From assembly GCA_002083475.1 (NCBI GenBank), contig LWDI01000043.1, positions 406 to 29,563 on the forward strand: a stretch of 29,158 nucleotides of DNA, read 5' to 3'. Below the pieces are notes generated by a model that worked only from the letters and a program-made list of their open reading frames with translations, had not been told where the DNA came from and searched no databases. The translations under genes were made by a program, and so were the position numbers. Position 1 is the stretch's first letter. Each line of letters opens with the position of its first letter. The DNA comes from Proteobacteria bacterium SG_bin5. Its GTDB lineage: Bacteria > Pseudomonadota > Alphaproteobacteria > Sphingomonadales > Sphingomonadaceae. Positions 1 through 7,176 of the stretch are shown one piece after another.

Positions 1-1244
1 TGCCGAGCGCGCTCAACCTGTTCCGCCTGCTGGAGGCGCAACCCGCGCTCGCGCGGCTATTGGGCGCGATCCTCAGCCATGCGCCGCCGCTCGCCGAGGC
101 GCTGGGGCGGCGCCCGGCGCTGCTCGACGGGCTGATCGACGCCAGCGCGCTCGACCCCCTGGGGAGCGTCGACGCGCTCGTCGCGCAGCTGCGCCCCGCC
201 GAGCCGATCGCCTATGAGGCCCTGCTCGATCAACTCCGCGCGGGCGTCAACGAGCGCCGCTTCGCGCTCGGCGCGCAATTGGTCGCGGCGACGAGCGACC
301 CGCTCGACATCGCCGCCGGCTATGCCCGGCTCGCCGAGGCCGCGATCGAGGTGGCGGCCTCGGCGAGCGTCGCCGAATTCGCCAAACGCCACGGCCATGT
401 GCCGGGGAGCGAGCTGGTGATCTTGGCGCTCGGTCGGCTGGGGGGCGGGCTGCTCACCCACGCTTCGGACCTCGACCTCGTTTATCTTTTCACCGGCGAT
501 CATCTGGCCGAATCGGACGGGGCCAAGCCGCTCGGCGCGGTGCTTTACTATAACCGCCTCGCCCAGCGGGTGAGCGCGGCGCTCTCGGTGCCGACCCCGG
601 CGGGGGCGCTTTACGAGATCGACACGCGGCTGCGTCCCTCGGGCGCGCAGGGGCCGCTCGTCGTCTCGGTCGCGGGGTTCGCCGCCTATCAGCGGCACGA
701 CGCCTGGACCTGGGAGCATATGGCGCTCGCCCGCGCGCGCCCCGTGTTCGGCTCGCCGCCCGCGCGCGCGGCGGTAGCGGCGGAGATCGCCGCCGTGCTC
801 GCGGGCGACCGGCCGGCGCGCGACATCGTGGCGGAGGCGCGGACGATGCGCGCCGAGATCGCGCGCCACAAGCCGCCCGCCGGGCCGCTCGACGTGAAAT
901 TGCTCCCCGGCGGGCTCGTCGATCTGGAATTCGCGGTGCATGTGACGCAACTCACTCAGCGCAGGGGCTTCGACCCCGATCTGCGCCGCGCGATCGCGGC
1001 GCTCGCCGATCAGGGGCTGGTCCCCGCGCGGCTGGGCGCGGCGCATGATTTCCTCACCCGGCTGCTCGTCGCGATGCGGCTGATCGCGCCCGGGGGGCAA
1101 TTGCCGGGGCCGGCGAGTTGCGCGCTGCTCGCGCGCGTGCTCGGCCTGTCCGGCTGCGACGCGGTGGTTGCGCGCGCCGACGCCATGCGGCACGACATCG
1201 CCGAGCTTTGGCACGGACTCGAAAGGAAAAGCGATGGCGCTTGA
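1..1244 (+). CDS. glnE: Bifunctional glutamine synthetase adenylyltransferase/deadenylylase, C-terminal part (partial)
   Basis: The reading frame is open from the left edge (first full codon at 3), so the 5' part of the gene lies outside the window; 413 residues are visible. GlnE adds AMP to, and removes it from, a tyrosine of glutamine synthetase in response to PII, controlling nitrogen assimilation in the cytoplasm. The visible part carries the second nucleotidyltransferase domain: a glycine-rich LGRLGGG stretch followed by SDLDL (about 429-482), then DTRLRPSG (about 620-645) and a YQRHDAWTWEH segment, all typical of the GlnE family. A helical C-terminal domain follows. The stop overlaps the start of the peroxiredoxin gene by 11 bases, suggesting one transcript. 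The family assignment is firm; the length of the missing 5' part cannot be judged here. Confidence 0.95.
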   Translation, partial: PSALNLFRLLEAQPALARLLGAILSHAPPLAEALGRRPALLDGLIDASALDPLGSVDALVAQLRPAEPIAYEALLDQLRAGVNERRFALGAQLVAATSDPLDIAAGYARLAEAAIEVAASASVAEFAKRHGHVPGSELVILALGRLGGGLLTHASDLDLVYLFTGDHLAESDGAKPLGAVLYYNRLAQRVSAALSVPTPAGALYEIDTRLRPSGAQGPLVVSVAGFAAYQRHDAWTWEHMALARARPVFGSPPARAAVAAEIAAVLAGDRPARDIVAEARTMRAEIARHKPPAGPLDVKLLPGGLVDLEFAVHVTQLTQRRGFDPDLRRAIAALADQGLVPARLGAAHDFLTRLLVAMRLIAPGGQLPGPASCALLARVLGLSGCDAVVARADAMRHDIAELWHGLERKSDGA

Positions 1245-1701
1245 CGAAGGCGACACGATCCCCGACCTCGCGCTGGTCGATAGCGACGGCGCCGAGTTGC
1301 GGCTGCGCGATCTGGTGGGCCAGAAGCTGGTGATTTACTTCTACCCCAAGGACGATACCTCGGGCTGCACCAAGGAAGCGCAGGATTTCAGCCAGCACCG
1401 CGCGGCGTTCGACGCGGCCGGGGTGCGGCTGCTCGGCGTGTCGAAGGATTCGCCCGACAAGCACCGCAAGTTCATCGACAAATATGCCCTTACCGTGCCG
1501 CTGGCGAGCGACGAGCCGGGCGCGGTGCTTGAGGCGTTCGGCGCCTGGGTCGAGAAATCGATGTACGGCAAGAAATATATGGGGATCGAGCGATCGACCT
1601 TCTTGTTCGGCGCCGATGGCCGGCTCGCCCAGGCGTGGCGCAAGGTGAAAGTGCCCGGCCACGCCGCCGCCGTGCTGGAGGCGGCGCGCGCGCTCGGCTG
1701 A
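1234..1701 (+). CDS. bcp: Thioredoxin-dependent thiol peroxidase, Bcp/PrxQ type
   Basis: 155 residues, the usual size for Bcp. It reduces hydroperoxides in the cytoplasm using thioredoxin. The FYPKDDTSGCTKEA motif places the peroxidatic cysteine at C45, the same number as in E. coli Bcp. The position of the usual resolving cysteine (C50) is Q50 here, and no other cysteine is present, so this looks like a one-cysteine variant. TSGC replaces the commoner TPGC. The ATG at 1234 is chosen because the Bcp N-terminus begins there and an AGGA sequence lies about 8 bases upstream; an upstream in-frame ATG at 1168 would extend into glnE. The gene overlaps the glnE stop, implying translational coupling. 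Confidence 0.95.
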   Translation: MALDEGDTIPDLALVDSDGAELRLRDLVGQKLVIYFYPKDDTSGCTKEAQDFSQHRAAFDAAGVRLLGVSKDSPDKHRKFIDKYALTVPLASDEPGAVLEAFGAWVEKSMYGKKYMGIERSTFLFGADGRLAQAWRKVKVPGHAAAVLEAARALG

Positions 1702-1769
1702 ACCGGCCGCGGCGGCTGGGGCGGACGAACCGGCGCGGCTTGATCGAAAACAATTCTTCTTTGAAAATC

Positions 1770-1873
1770 AGCTTCCCCGGCGAAGGCCGGGGCCCAGCGG
1801 CGACAAGGCCCGTTCGATGGCGCGCCGATGATCCCTCGGCGCGATGCTGGGCCCCGGCCTCCGCCGGGGAAGG
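1770..1873. repeat. Inverted pair of REP-like palindromic units in the bcp-M23 spacer
   Basis: A unit reading CCCCGGCGAAGGCCGGGG then CCCAG (about 1773-1796) is repeated in reverse complement at about 1847-1871, separated by about 50 bases. Each unit can fold on itself and the two can pair with each other. A related single unit is found at about 16753-16787. The rest of the 1702-2155 spacer shows no gene; a promoter for the downstream peptidase is expected in 1930-2150 but I could not identify one with confidence. Confidence 0.7.
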
Positions 1874-2155
1874 GCGCGCGGCGCACGAGCGCACTGCCAC
1901 CGCGCTAGCCCAGCGCCGACGCGAATCACCGGGCCCGCGAGTAATATGAGGCTAATCGTTCGTTTCGCCGCCGAATTAACGCGGTTTGAACGACTCATCG
2001 CGCGACCGGAGCGGCCCGCCCTGCGAAACTGGCGGGGCTATTGCCGTAATAAGCCGACATGCCCCAAGGACCGAATGCCGGAACGGTCGGAGGGGCTGGC
2101 CGGACGGCAATAACGAAGGCGGGGGCCGTTCGTTCATTCTAGGCTTTGGGGTTTC

Positions 2156-3334
2156 ATGATCGCTTTTGATTCGGCACGGCTGGAGCGAGCGGCGACGCGC
2201 GTCGCGCAGCACTTCAAGACCCGCGATTTCATCTTCCATGATGGCCGCGCGCTGCGTCGCTTCACGATCGCCGGGCGCACCCAGGCCGCGTTCGCCGGGG
2301 TGGCGGGCTTGAGCCTGTGCTTCACCGCTTATGGCGTCGCGCACGCGGGCGCCGCCGCCGTCTCGCTCGCCGGCCTTGCCCCCACGGCCGCCGCGAGCAC
2401 CCCCGAGGCCAAACTCGCCCAAATGCAGGCCAAGCTCGCCGCGATGCAGGCGCAGGTCGCGACGATCAAGCGCGCCGCGCAGGTCCAGGCGCGCCGCGTC
2501 GAGGAGCGCCAGGCGCTGATCGCCGCCGTCCTCGCGGGCGATGGCAGCGCCAAGCTCGCGCTCACCGCCCCCGCGCTCGATCCCAAGGCGACGCGCGTCG
2601 CCGCCGATGTCGTCGCCCCGCTCACCAAGCTCGAAGCCCAGCAAGTCGTGCTCGCGGCCAAGGCGCGGCAAGTCGCCGAGCGCCGCTATGCGCTCGCCGC
2701 CGCCCATTTCCGCAAGCTCGGCCTCTCGCCCGAGCGTTTCGCGCGCGGCGGCCAGGGCGGGCCCTATGAGCCCGTCACCACCGCCGCCACCAGCGACGCC
2801 AATGCCGATGCGCAATTCCGCTCGCTGTTCGTCACCTGGAAGAAGCTCGAGACGCTCGAGAAAGCCGTGATCGCGATCCCCGCGAGCCAGCCGGTCGAGA
2901 AGGTCAGCTTCTCCAGCTATTATGGCGTGCGCAGCGATCCGTTCCGGGGCACTGCCGCGATGCACGCCGGGGTCGATATTCCCGGCACCGTCGGCACGCC
3001 GATCTATGCGACCGCCGACGGCATCGTCAGCCGCGCCGAGCGCGCGGGCGGCTATGGCAATCTGATCGAGGTCAATCACGGGCGTGGCATCGCGACGCGC
3101 TATGGCCATTTGTCGAAGATCCTCGTCGCCCCCAACACCCGCGTCACACGCGGCCAGCTGATCGGGCTGATGGGCTCGACCGGCCGCTCGACCGGCAGCC
3201 ATCTCCATTATGAGGTACGGATCGACGGGCAGGCGGTGAACCCGATGCCTTTCCTTCACACGGTCGATTATCTGAAGGGTCGCACGCCCGTGGAGCATCC
3301 GCTGGTCGAGGGTGGCACCGACGCCGCCAATTGA
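2156..3334 (+). CDS. M23 family metallopeptidase (LytM domain) with coiled coil
   Basis: 392 residues. A probable membrane anchor lies at about 43-64, preceded by a basic cytoplasmic N-terminus. A helical, Ala/Gln/Lys-rich coiled-coil region follows at about 83-185, and a LytM/peptidase M23 domain at about 252-368. Zinc-site residues are present: H270 and D274 in the MHAGVDIPG motif, H318 in YGHLS, and H349 with H351 in GSHLHYEV. This is the intact set for a catalytically active endopeptidase, unlike degenerate EnvC/NlpD-type activators. It would act in the periplasm on peptidoglycan cross-links, or on another peptide. ATG at 2156 is the first start in frame and gives a sensible anchor. The substrate is unknown. 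Confidence 0.9.
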   Translation: MIAFDSARLERAATRVAQHFKTRDFIFHDGRALRRFTIAGRTQAAFAGVAGLSLCFTAYGVAHAGAAAVSLAGLAPTAAASTPEAKLAQMQAKLAAMQAQVATIKRAAQVQARRVEERQALIAAVLAGDGSAKLALTAPALDPKATRVAADVVAPLTKLEAQQVVLAAKARQVAERRYALAAAHFRKLGLSPERFARGGQGGPYEPVTTAATSDANADAQFRSLFVTWKKLETLEKAVIAIPASQPVEKVSFSSYYGVRSDPFRGTAAMHAGVDIPGTVGTPIYATADGIVSRAERAGGYGNLIEVNHGRGIATRYGHLSKILVAPNTRVTRGQLIGLMGSTGRSTGSHLHYEVRIDGQAVNPMPFLHTVDYLKGRTPVEHPLVEGGTDAAN

Positions 3335-3385
3335 GACGCTGCCAACCGAGTTGCGCGGCGCCGCCCGGCGCCCTATTTCTGACGC

Positions 3386-3712
3386 ATGAGCGACGTGACC
3401 TTGACCCAAGCCGCCGCCGCCCGCATCGCCTGGATCGCCGAGCGCCAGGGCAAGCCCGCGATCCTGCGCCTGTCGGTCGAAGGCGGGGGCTGTTCGGGCT
3501 TTCAATATCGCTTCGGCCTCGCCGAGGCGGCCGAGCCCGATGATCTGGTGGTCGAGGCCGGGCCGGCGCGGCTGGTGATCGACAGCGTCAGCCTCGATCT
3601 GGTGCGTGGCGCCGAGGTCGATTTCGTCGACAATCTGGGCGGCGCGCATTTCAAGGTCGCGAACCCGATGGCGGCGGCCGGCTGCGGCTGCGGCAGCAGC
3701 TTCGCGATTTGA
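3386..3712 (+). CDS. erpA: A-type iron-sulfur cluster carrier (ErpA/IscA family)
   Basis: 108 residues, typical for the family. It binds a Fe-S cluster and delivers it to apo-proteins in the cytoplasm. The three conserved ligand cysteines are visible: C36 in GGGCSGFQY, and C100 and C102 in the C-terminal GCGCGSSF motif. ErpA, IscA and SufA cannot be separated with certainty from sequence alone. ErpA is preferred because the gene is isolated from isc/suf genes. The exonuclease III gene begins 7 bases after its stop, so the two are likely cotranscribed. Confidence 0.88.
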   Translation: MSDVTLTQAAAARIAWIAERQGKPAILRLSVEGGGCSGFQYRFGLAEAAEPDDLVVEAGPARLVIDSVSLDLVRGAEVDFVDNLGGAHFKVANPMAAAGCGCGSSFAI

Positions 3713-3719
3713 TCCGCGC

Positions 3720-4493
3720 TTGAAGATCGTCAGCTATAATCTGAACGGCATCAAGGCGCGGCTGCCGCGGCTGATCGAGTATCTCACCGAGCAGCAGCCC
3801 GATGTCGTCTGCCTGCAGGAACTCAAATCGGCCGATGAGGGCTTGCCGATCGCCGAGGTCGAAGCCGCCGGCTATCGGGGCGTCTGGCACGGGCAAAAGG
3901 GCTTCAACGGCGTCGCGATCCTCGCGCGCGGGGCCGCGCCGGTCGAGCGCCAGCGCGGATTGGCGGGCGAGACCGAGGATGATCATAGCCGCTATATCGA
4001 GGCCGAGGTCGGCGGGCTGATCGTCGCCTCCATCTATCTGCCCAATGGCAATCCGGTGCCGGGGCCGAAATTCGATTATAAGCTGCGCTGGATCGATCGG
4101 TTGCGCGCGCGGGCGCGCGACCTGCTCGCCGAGGAGCGGCCGGTGGTGCTCGCGGGCGATTACAACGTCATCCCCAATGACGACGATACATTCTCGGTTT
4201 CCGCCATGGCCGATGACGCGCTGATGCAGCCCGAAAGCCGCGCGGGGTTCCGCGCGTTGGTCGCGCAAGGGTGGACCGACGCGCTGCGCACGCGCCACCC
4301 GCGCGGCGGGGTGTGGACCTTTTGGGACTATCAGGCGGGCGCCTGGCAGCGCGACGCGGGGTTCCGCATCGATCATCTGCTGCTGAGCCCGCAAGCCGCC
4401 GACCGGCTGATCGATGCCGGCGTCGACAAGGCGTATCGCGGGCGCGAAAAGGCGAGCGATCATGCGCCGACTTGGGCACGGCTGCGGGGCTAG
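3720..4493 (+). CDS. xth: Exodeoxyribonuclease III (AP endonuclease)
   Basis: 257 residues. It cleaves at abasic sites and removes 3' blocks in base excision repair. Catalytic residues of the EEP nuclease fold are all present: N7 and N9 in SYNLNG, E34 in LQELK, Y106 in SIYLPNG, D147 and N149 in GDYNV, D218/H219 in RIDHLL, and H248 in SDHAP. The start is taken as TTG at 3720 because the family N-terminus (KIVSYNLNGIKAR) begins immediately there; an upstream ATG at 3606 would run through the erpA coding region. No strong Shine-Dalgarno is visible, consistent with translational coupling to erpA. Confidence 0.93.
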   Translation: MKIVSYNLNGIKARLPRLIEYLTEQQPDVVCLQELKSADEGLPIAEVEAAGYRGVWHGQKGFNGVAILARGAAPVERQRGLAGETEDDHSRYIEAEVGGLIVASIYLPNGNPVPGPKFDYKLRWIDRLRARARDLLAEERPVVLAGDYNVIPNDDDTFSVSAMADDALMQPESRAGFRALVAQGWTDALRTRHPRGGVWTFWDYQAGAWQRDAGFRIDHLLLSPQAADRLIDAGVDKAYRGREKASDHAPTWARLRG

Positions 4494-4517
4494 AGCTGTG
4501 TAGATCGAACCTGTTAG

Positions 4518-4712
4518 CTCCTCCCCTGGAAGGGGAGGTGGCAGCCGCGCGAGCGGCTGACGGAGGGGTATCCCCGGCAGATAGAGGGTGACACCCCTCC
4601 ACCATTCGCTACGCGACCACCGGCTTGCTTCGCAAGCCGGGCTCCGGCGGATCACCTGCCCCCGGCAGGTGATTTACCCGCCTACGCCCCCCTCCCCCTA
4701 TGGGGGAGGAGC
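4518..4712. repeat. Composite palindromic repeat (CTCCCC...GGGGAG family), copy 1
   Basis: The element is bounded by inverted ends: CTCCTCCCCTGGAAGGGGAG on the left and CTCCCCCTATGGGGGAGGAG on the right. It contains internal pieces ACGGAGGGGT and ACACCCCTCCACCAT that recur in the copies at 10951-11083 and 14716-14834. This copy is longer (about 195 bases) because of an extra GC-rich stretch around 4610-4680 with further small palindromes. It lies in a 538-base spacer (4494-5031) with no gene. No transposase is nearby. Confidence 0.75.
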
Positions 4713-4774
4713 TTTTGCTGTCGAGCCATTGGTTCGGCGTGATCACAAGCAGCTCTAATGCCGGCTGGCAGAAA

Positions 4775-4806
4775 GAACGGCGCTTCGACAAGCTCGGCAC
4801 GAACGG
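4775..4806. repeat. Short repeat, GAACGG-CTTCGACA family, copy 1
   Basis: A 32-base unit starting GAACGGCGCTTCGACA and ending GCACGAACGG. Near-identical copies lie at 8368-8399 and 27685-27716, and a partial inverted copy at about 8293-8314. The unit contains complementary GTGC/GCAC-type arms, so it can form a small hairpin. It is an intergenic repeat with no coding potential. The rest of the spacer to 5031 is less GC-rich (about 4920-4990) and may hold the promoter of the small secreted-protein genes, but no clear -35/-10 pair was identified. Confidence 0.75.
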
Positions 4807-5031
4807 GTGGGATTGGCACCGGCAGAGCGTTCACACTGAGTTGCGAACTGGGGTGCTTGGGCCGAGCGCCTGCCGTATTGTTGGTGCAATACACCAGGAA
4901 TTGGCGCTCGTCACCATCGCCTTCCGCGCGTACCTTCCATAAAAAACCCATCTATCAATAGCTTAACTGTTTGGCATAGCTAATGCACTGCTTCCCGCGT
5001 GGCCGCTTCGGCCATTGATCCGGGAGGTTTT

Positions 5032-5268
5032 ATGATCGCCAAATTATTCGTCATCACCGCCAGCGGGGTGCTGGCGGCGGCGCCCGCGCTGGCGGGGGAT
5101 GCGCCGCGGTTGAGCCAAGCCGATCTGTCGGTCGCGCGCTACCCCGCCAAATCGGGCGAGCCGCGCTATTGCCGGCCGGTGCGCGCGGCGGGGGAGAATC
5201 GGGTCCAGATGCTGTGCGCGACCCACGCCGAATGGCGTGAACTCGGCGTGCGCGTCGCCAAGCGCTGA
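5032..5268 (+). CDS. Small secreted protein with C-x14-C / W motif, paralogue 1
   Basis: 78 residues with an N-terminal signal peptide (MIAKLFVITASG...PALA, probable cleavage before GDAP). The mature part has a conserved core: RYC, 14 residues, then C, A-T-H-A-E-W and a Gly-Val. The same C-x14-C spacing and a following Trp are found in the next two genes, so the three are tandem paralogues. A disulfide between the two cysteines in the periplasm is likely. ATG at 5032 is preferred over 4999 because it has a strong GGGAGGT upstream and gives a clean signal peptide. Function is unknown. The next gene starts 10 bases after the stop. Confidence 0.8.
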   Translation: MIAKLFVITASGVLAAAPALAGDAPRLSQADLSVARYPAKSGEPRYCRPVRAAGENRVQMLCATHAEWRELGVRVAKR

Positions 5269-5278
5269 GGAGGGGAGG

Positions 5279-5530
5279 ATGAAACCCCTTTTCACGCTCG
5301 CCCCGCTCGCCCCGCTCGCGCTCGCCGGCCCGGCGCTCGCGCGCAGCCCGCACCCGCTCGCGCCGCCCGACCCGGCGCCCCCCGCGCGTGCCATCGCGCT
5401 CAAACAGGATGAGCGCGGCCAGCCGCTCTATTGCTATCGCTTCACGCCGCCCACCAAGCTCGTCGCGCGCGAGCAATGCCGCACCCGGCGCGACTGGGCC
5501 GCCTGGGGCGTCGACGTCGATCGCCAATAA
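5279..5530 (+). CDS. Small secreted protein with C-x14-C / W motif, paralogue 2
   Basis: 83 residues. A hydrophobic, proline-containing signal peptide (MKPLFTLAPLAPLALAGPALA) is followed by a proline-rich linker and then the family core: LYC, 14 residues, C, R-T-R-R-D-W, and G-V. ATG at 5279 is preceded by a strong GAGGAGGGGAGG Shine-Dalgarno sequence; the longer in-frame start at 5237 lies inside paralogue 1 and would spoil the signal peptide. Tight spacing to paralogue 1 suggests a common transcript. The function is unknown; a periplasmic or envelope location with one disulfide is inferred. Confidence 0.78.
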   Translation: MKPLFTLAPLAPLALAGPALARSPHPLAPPDPAPPARAIALKQDERGQPLYCYRFTPPTKLVAREQCRTRRDWAAWGVDVDRQ

Positions 5531-5601
5531 GCGCGGCCAACGCGCGCCCCGTCCCTGACCCCCGCGGCCGGGCTGGCCGCCCAACGACCAGGAGAAACCC
5601 C

Positions 5602-5868
5602 ATGTCGAAATCTCGTCTCATCGCTAGCACTGGCGCCGCGCTCGTCTCGGCGCTGCTCGTGGCGGGCCTCAACCCCGCCGCCGCCAAGCCGAACCCCGAG
5701 CCGGTGGCCAAGAGCGCCCAGGCGACCGAATCGGCCGATGCCGCGACCGACCGCCGCCGCTATTGCCTGGTGGAGACCATCACCGGCAGCATGATCCCGC
5801 GCAAGACCTGCAAGACGCGCGCGGAATGGGAAGCCGAGGGCGCGACGATCAACTATCCCAAGCAATGA
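5602..5868 (+). CDS. Small secreted protein with C-x14-C / W motif, paralogue 3
   Basis: 88 residues. Signal peptide MSKSRLIASTGAALVSALL... with probable cleavage after NPAAA, then an acidic/Ala linker and the core RRYC, 14 residues, C, K-T-R-A-E-W, and a Gly. ATG at 5602 follows CAGGAGA at a good distance. It is separated from paralogue 2 by 71 bases, so it could have its own promoter. This copy is the closest to the form seen as a hypothetical protein across sphingomonads (TGS-IP-K-C-TR-EW), as I recall it. Function unknown. Confidence 0.8.
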   Translation: MSKSRLIASTGAALVSALLVAGLNPAAAKPNPEPVAKSAQATESADAATDRRRYCLVETITGSMIPRKTCKTRAEWEAEGATINYPKQ

Positions 5869-5874
5869 TCGCCA

Positions 5875-5899
5875 CCCGCTCCCGCGCCCCGGGAGCGGG
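5875..5899. terminator. Hairpin between convergent genes, possible bidirectional terminator
   Basis: CCCGCTCCC and GGGAGCGGG pair perfectly across a 7-base loop. The hairpin sits exactly between the stop of the third small secreted-protein gene (+) and the stop of the acyltransferase gene (-). There is no T-tract on either side, so intrinsic termination is plausible but not certain. Confidence 0.5.
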
Positions 5900-5901
5900 C
5901 C

Positions 5902-7056
5902 TCACAAGGGCTTGGCGTAAATCTGGTAGACGCGGTTGACCTTGCTGTCGATCGCATCGGCGATCGCGTTCATGCCCTGATTATCGTCGAGCACCCAACC
6001 GATTTCGCCGCGCGTCGCGCCGTAATTCGCGACCGACGCGCGGCGAATATATTCGATCATCATGAAAGCGAGCTGGCTCGCCAGCCGCGACGCCTGAAGC
6101 CGCTTGACCACCCCCATCAGCGGCACGCGCATCGTCCGCACGCGCGGGCGGCGCAGCCACAGCAGCAATTTCGCCCAGCCGAAGGGGAAGAGATTGCCGT
6201 TCAGCGGTTTCAGCACTTCGTTCAGATCGGGCAGCGTGATCATGAAGGCGACCGGCTCGCCATCCAATTCGGCGATGCGGATCAGATCGTTGAACACGAT
6301 CGGTTTGAGCTTCTTGCCGACATCGGCGATTTCGGGCGGGGTCAGGGGCACGAAGCCCCAATTGTCGGCCCAGGCATCGTTCAATATCGCCAGGATGATC
6401 GCGGCTTCCTGGTCGAAGCGGCTCTTGTCGACCTCGCGGATGCGGATCCGCGCGTTCTTCTCGCCCGCCGCCACGATGCGCTGGACGATCGGCGGGAATT
6501 GCTTGCTGATGTCGAGCTCATAGGTGAGCAATTGCTTGGCCGGGGCATAGCCCGCCGCCTCGATCCAGCCCTGATAGCGCGGCGAATGATGGCCCATCAT
6601 GATCGTCGGCGGATGATCATGGCCTTTGATCAATAGGCCCGGCTCCTCCCAGATCGACATCGAAACCGGGCCGAGCGCGCGCGTCATCCCCTGGCCGCGC
6701 AGCCAATCCTCGGCGGCGGCGATGAGTTGGTGCGCGGTGGCCGCGTCCTCGGCGTCGAGATGGCCCCAAAAGCCGGTGCCCGGGCCAAAGCCGCGCTCGG
6801 CGGGCATCTCCAGCGCGAGCGTATCGATATGCGCGGAAATGCGCCCCACGTCGCGCCCGTCGCGCCGGGCGAGGAACAGCTGCGCCTTGGCATGGCTGAA
6901 CCAGCCGTTCTTTTCAGGCGTCACCAGTTCGAGCGCCTCGCTTCTGAGCGGCGGCACCCAATTGGGATCGGCGCCGTTCAGCCGATAGGCGAGCGCCACG
7001 AACGCTTTCCGGTCGGCGGCGTTGGCAACGAGACGCAGCTCGGCGGGCTTCGACAA
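5902..7056 (-). CDS. GNAT-fold acyltransferase, probable bacterial ceramide synthase
   Basis: 384 residues, long for a GNAT protein. It resembles the YghO-like family, which includes the Caulobacter ceramide synthase (bCerS). Recognisable segments include LGPVSMSIWEEPGLLIKG with PPTIMMGHHSPRY shortly after (about 145-180), and a C-terminal acyltransferase-like half ending in GEIGWVLDDNQGMNAI. The proposed reaction is N-acylation of the 3-keto long-chain base made by serine palmitoyltransferase, in the cytoplasm or at the inner membrane. Support comes from the family resemblance and from lying 4-5 kb from spt, acp and the reductase; it is not adjacent to them. The start is TTG at 7056, preceded by TAGGAG; no ATG or GTG gives a better N-terminus. 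It is divergent from the desaturase gene. Another GNAT acyl transfer role is possible. Confidence 0.72.
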   Translation of the reverse strand: MSKPAELRLVANAADRKAFVALAYRLNGADPNWVPPLRSEALELVTPEKNGWFSHAKAQLFLARRDGRDVGRISAHIDTLALEMPAERGFGPGTGFWGHLDAEDAATAHQLIAAAEDWLRGQGMTRALGPVSMSIWEEPGLLIKGHDHPPTIMMGHHSPRYQGWIEAAGYAPAKQLLTYELDISKQFPPIVQRIVAAGEKNARIRIREVDKSRFDQEAAIILAILNDAWADNWGFVPLTPPEIADVGKKLKPIVFNDLIRIAELDGEPVAFMITLPDLNEVLKPLNGNLFPFGWAKLLLWLRRPRVRTMRVPLMGVVKRLQASRLASQLAFMMIEYIRRASVANYGATRGEIGWVLDDNQGMNAIADAIDSKVNRVYQIYAKPL

Positions 7057-7176
7057 AAATCAGGCTCCTATCGCGAGTCCGCGCGTTCCTAGCCAGCCGC
7101 GCGGGGATTGGCGAGGGGGGAGCCGTGCCCCGAGCCTGCCACGCTGCGGCCACGATTGTCAGCGAGAGCGCGCACC

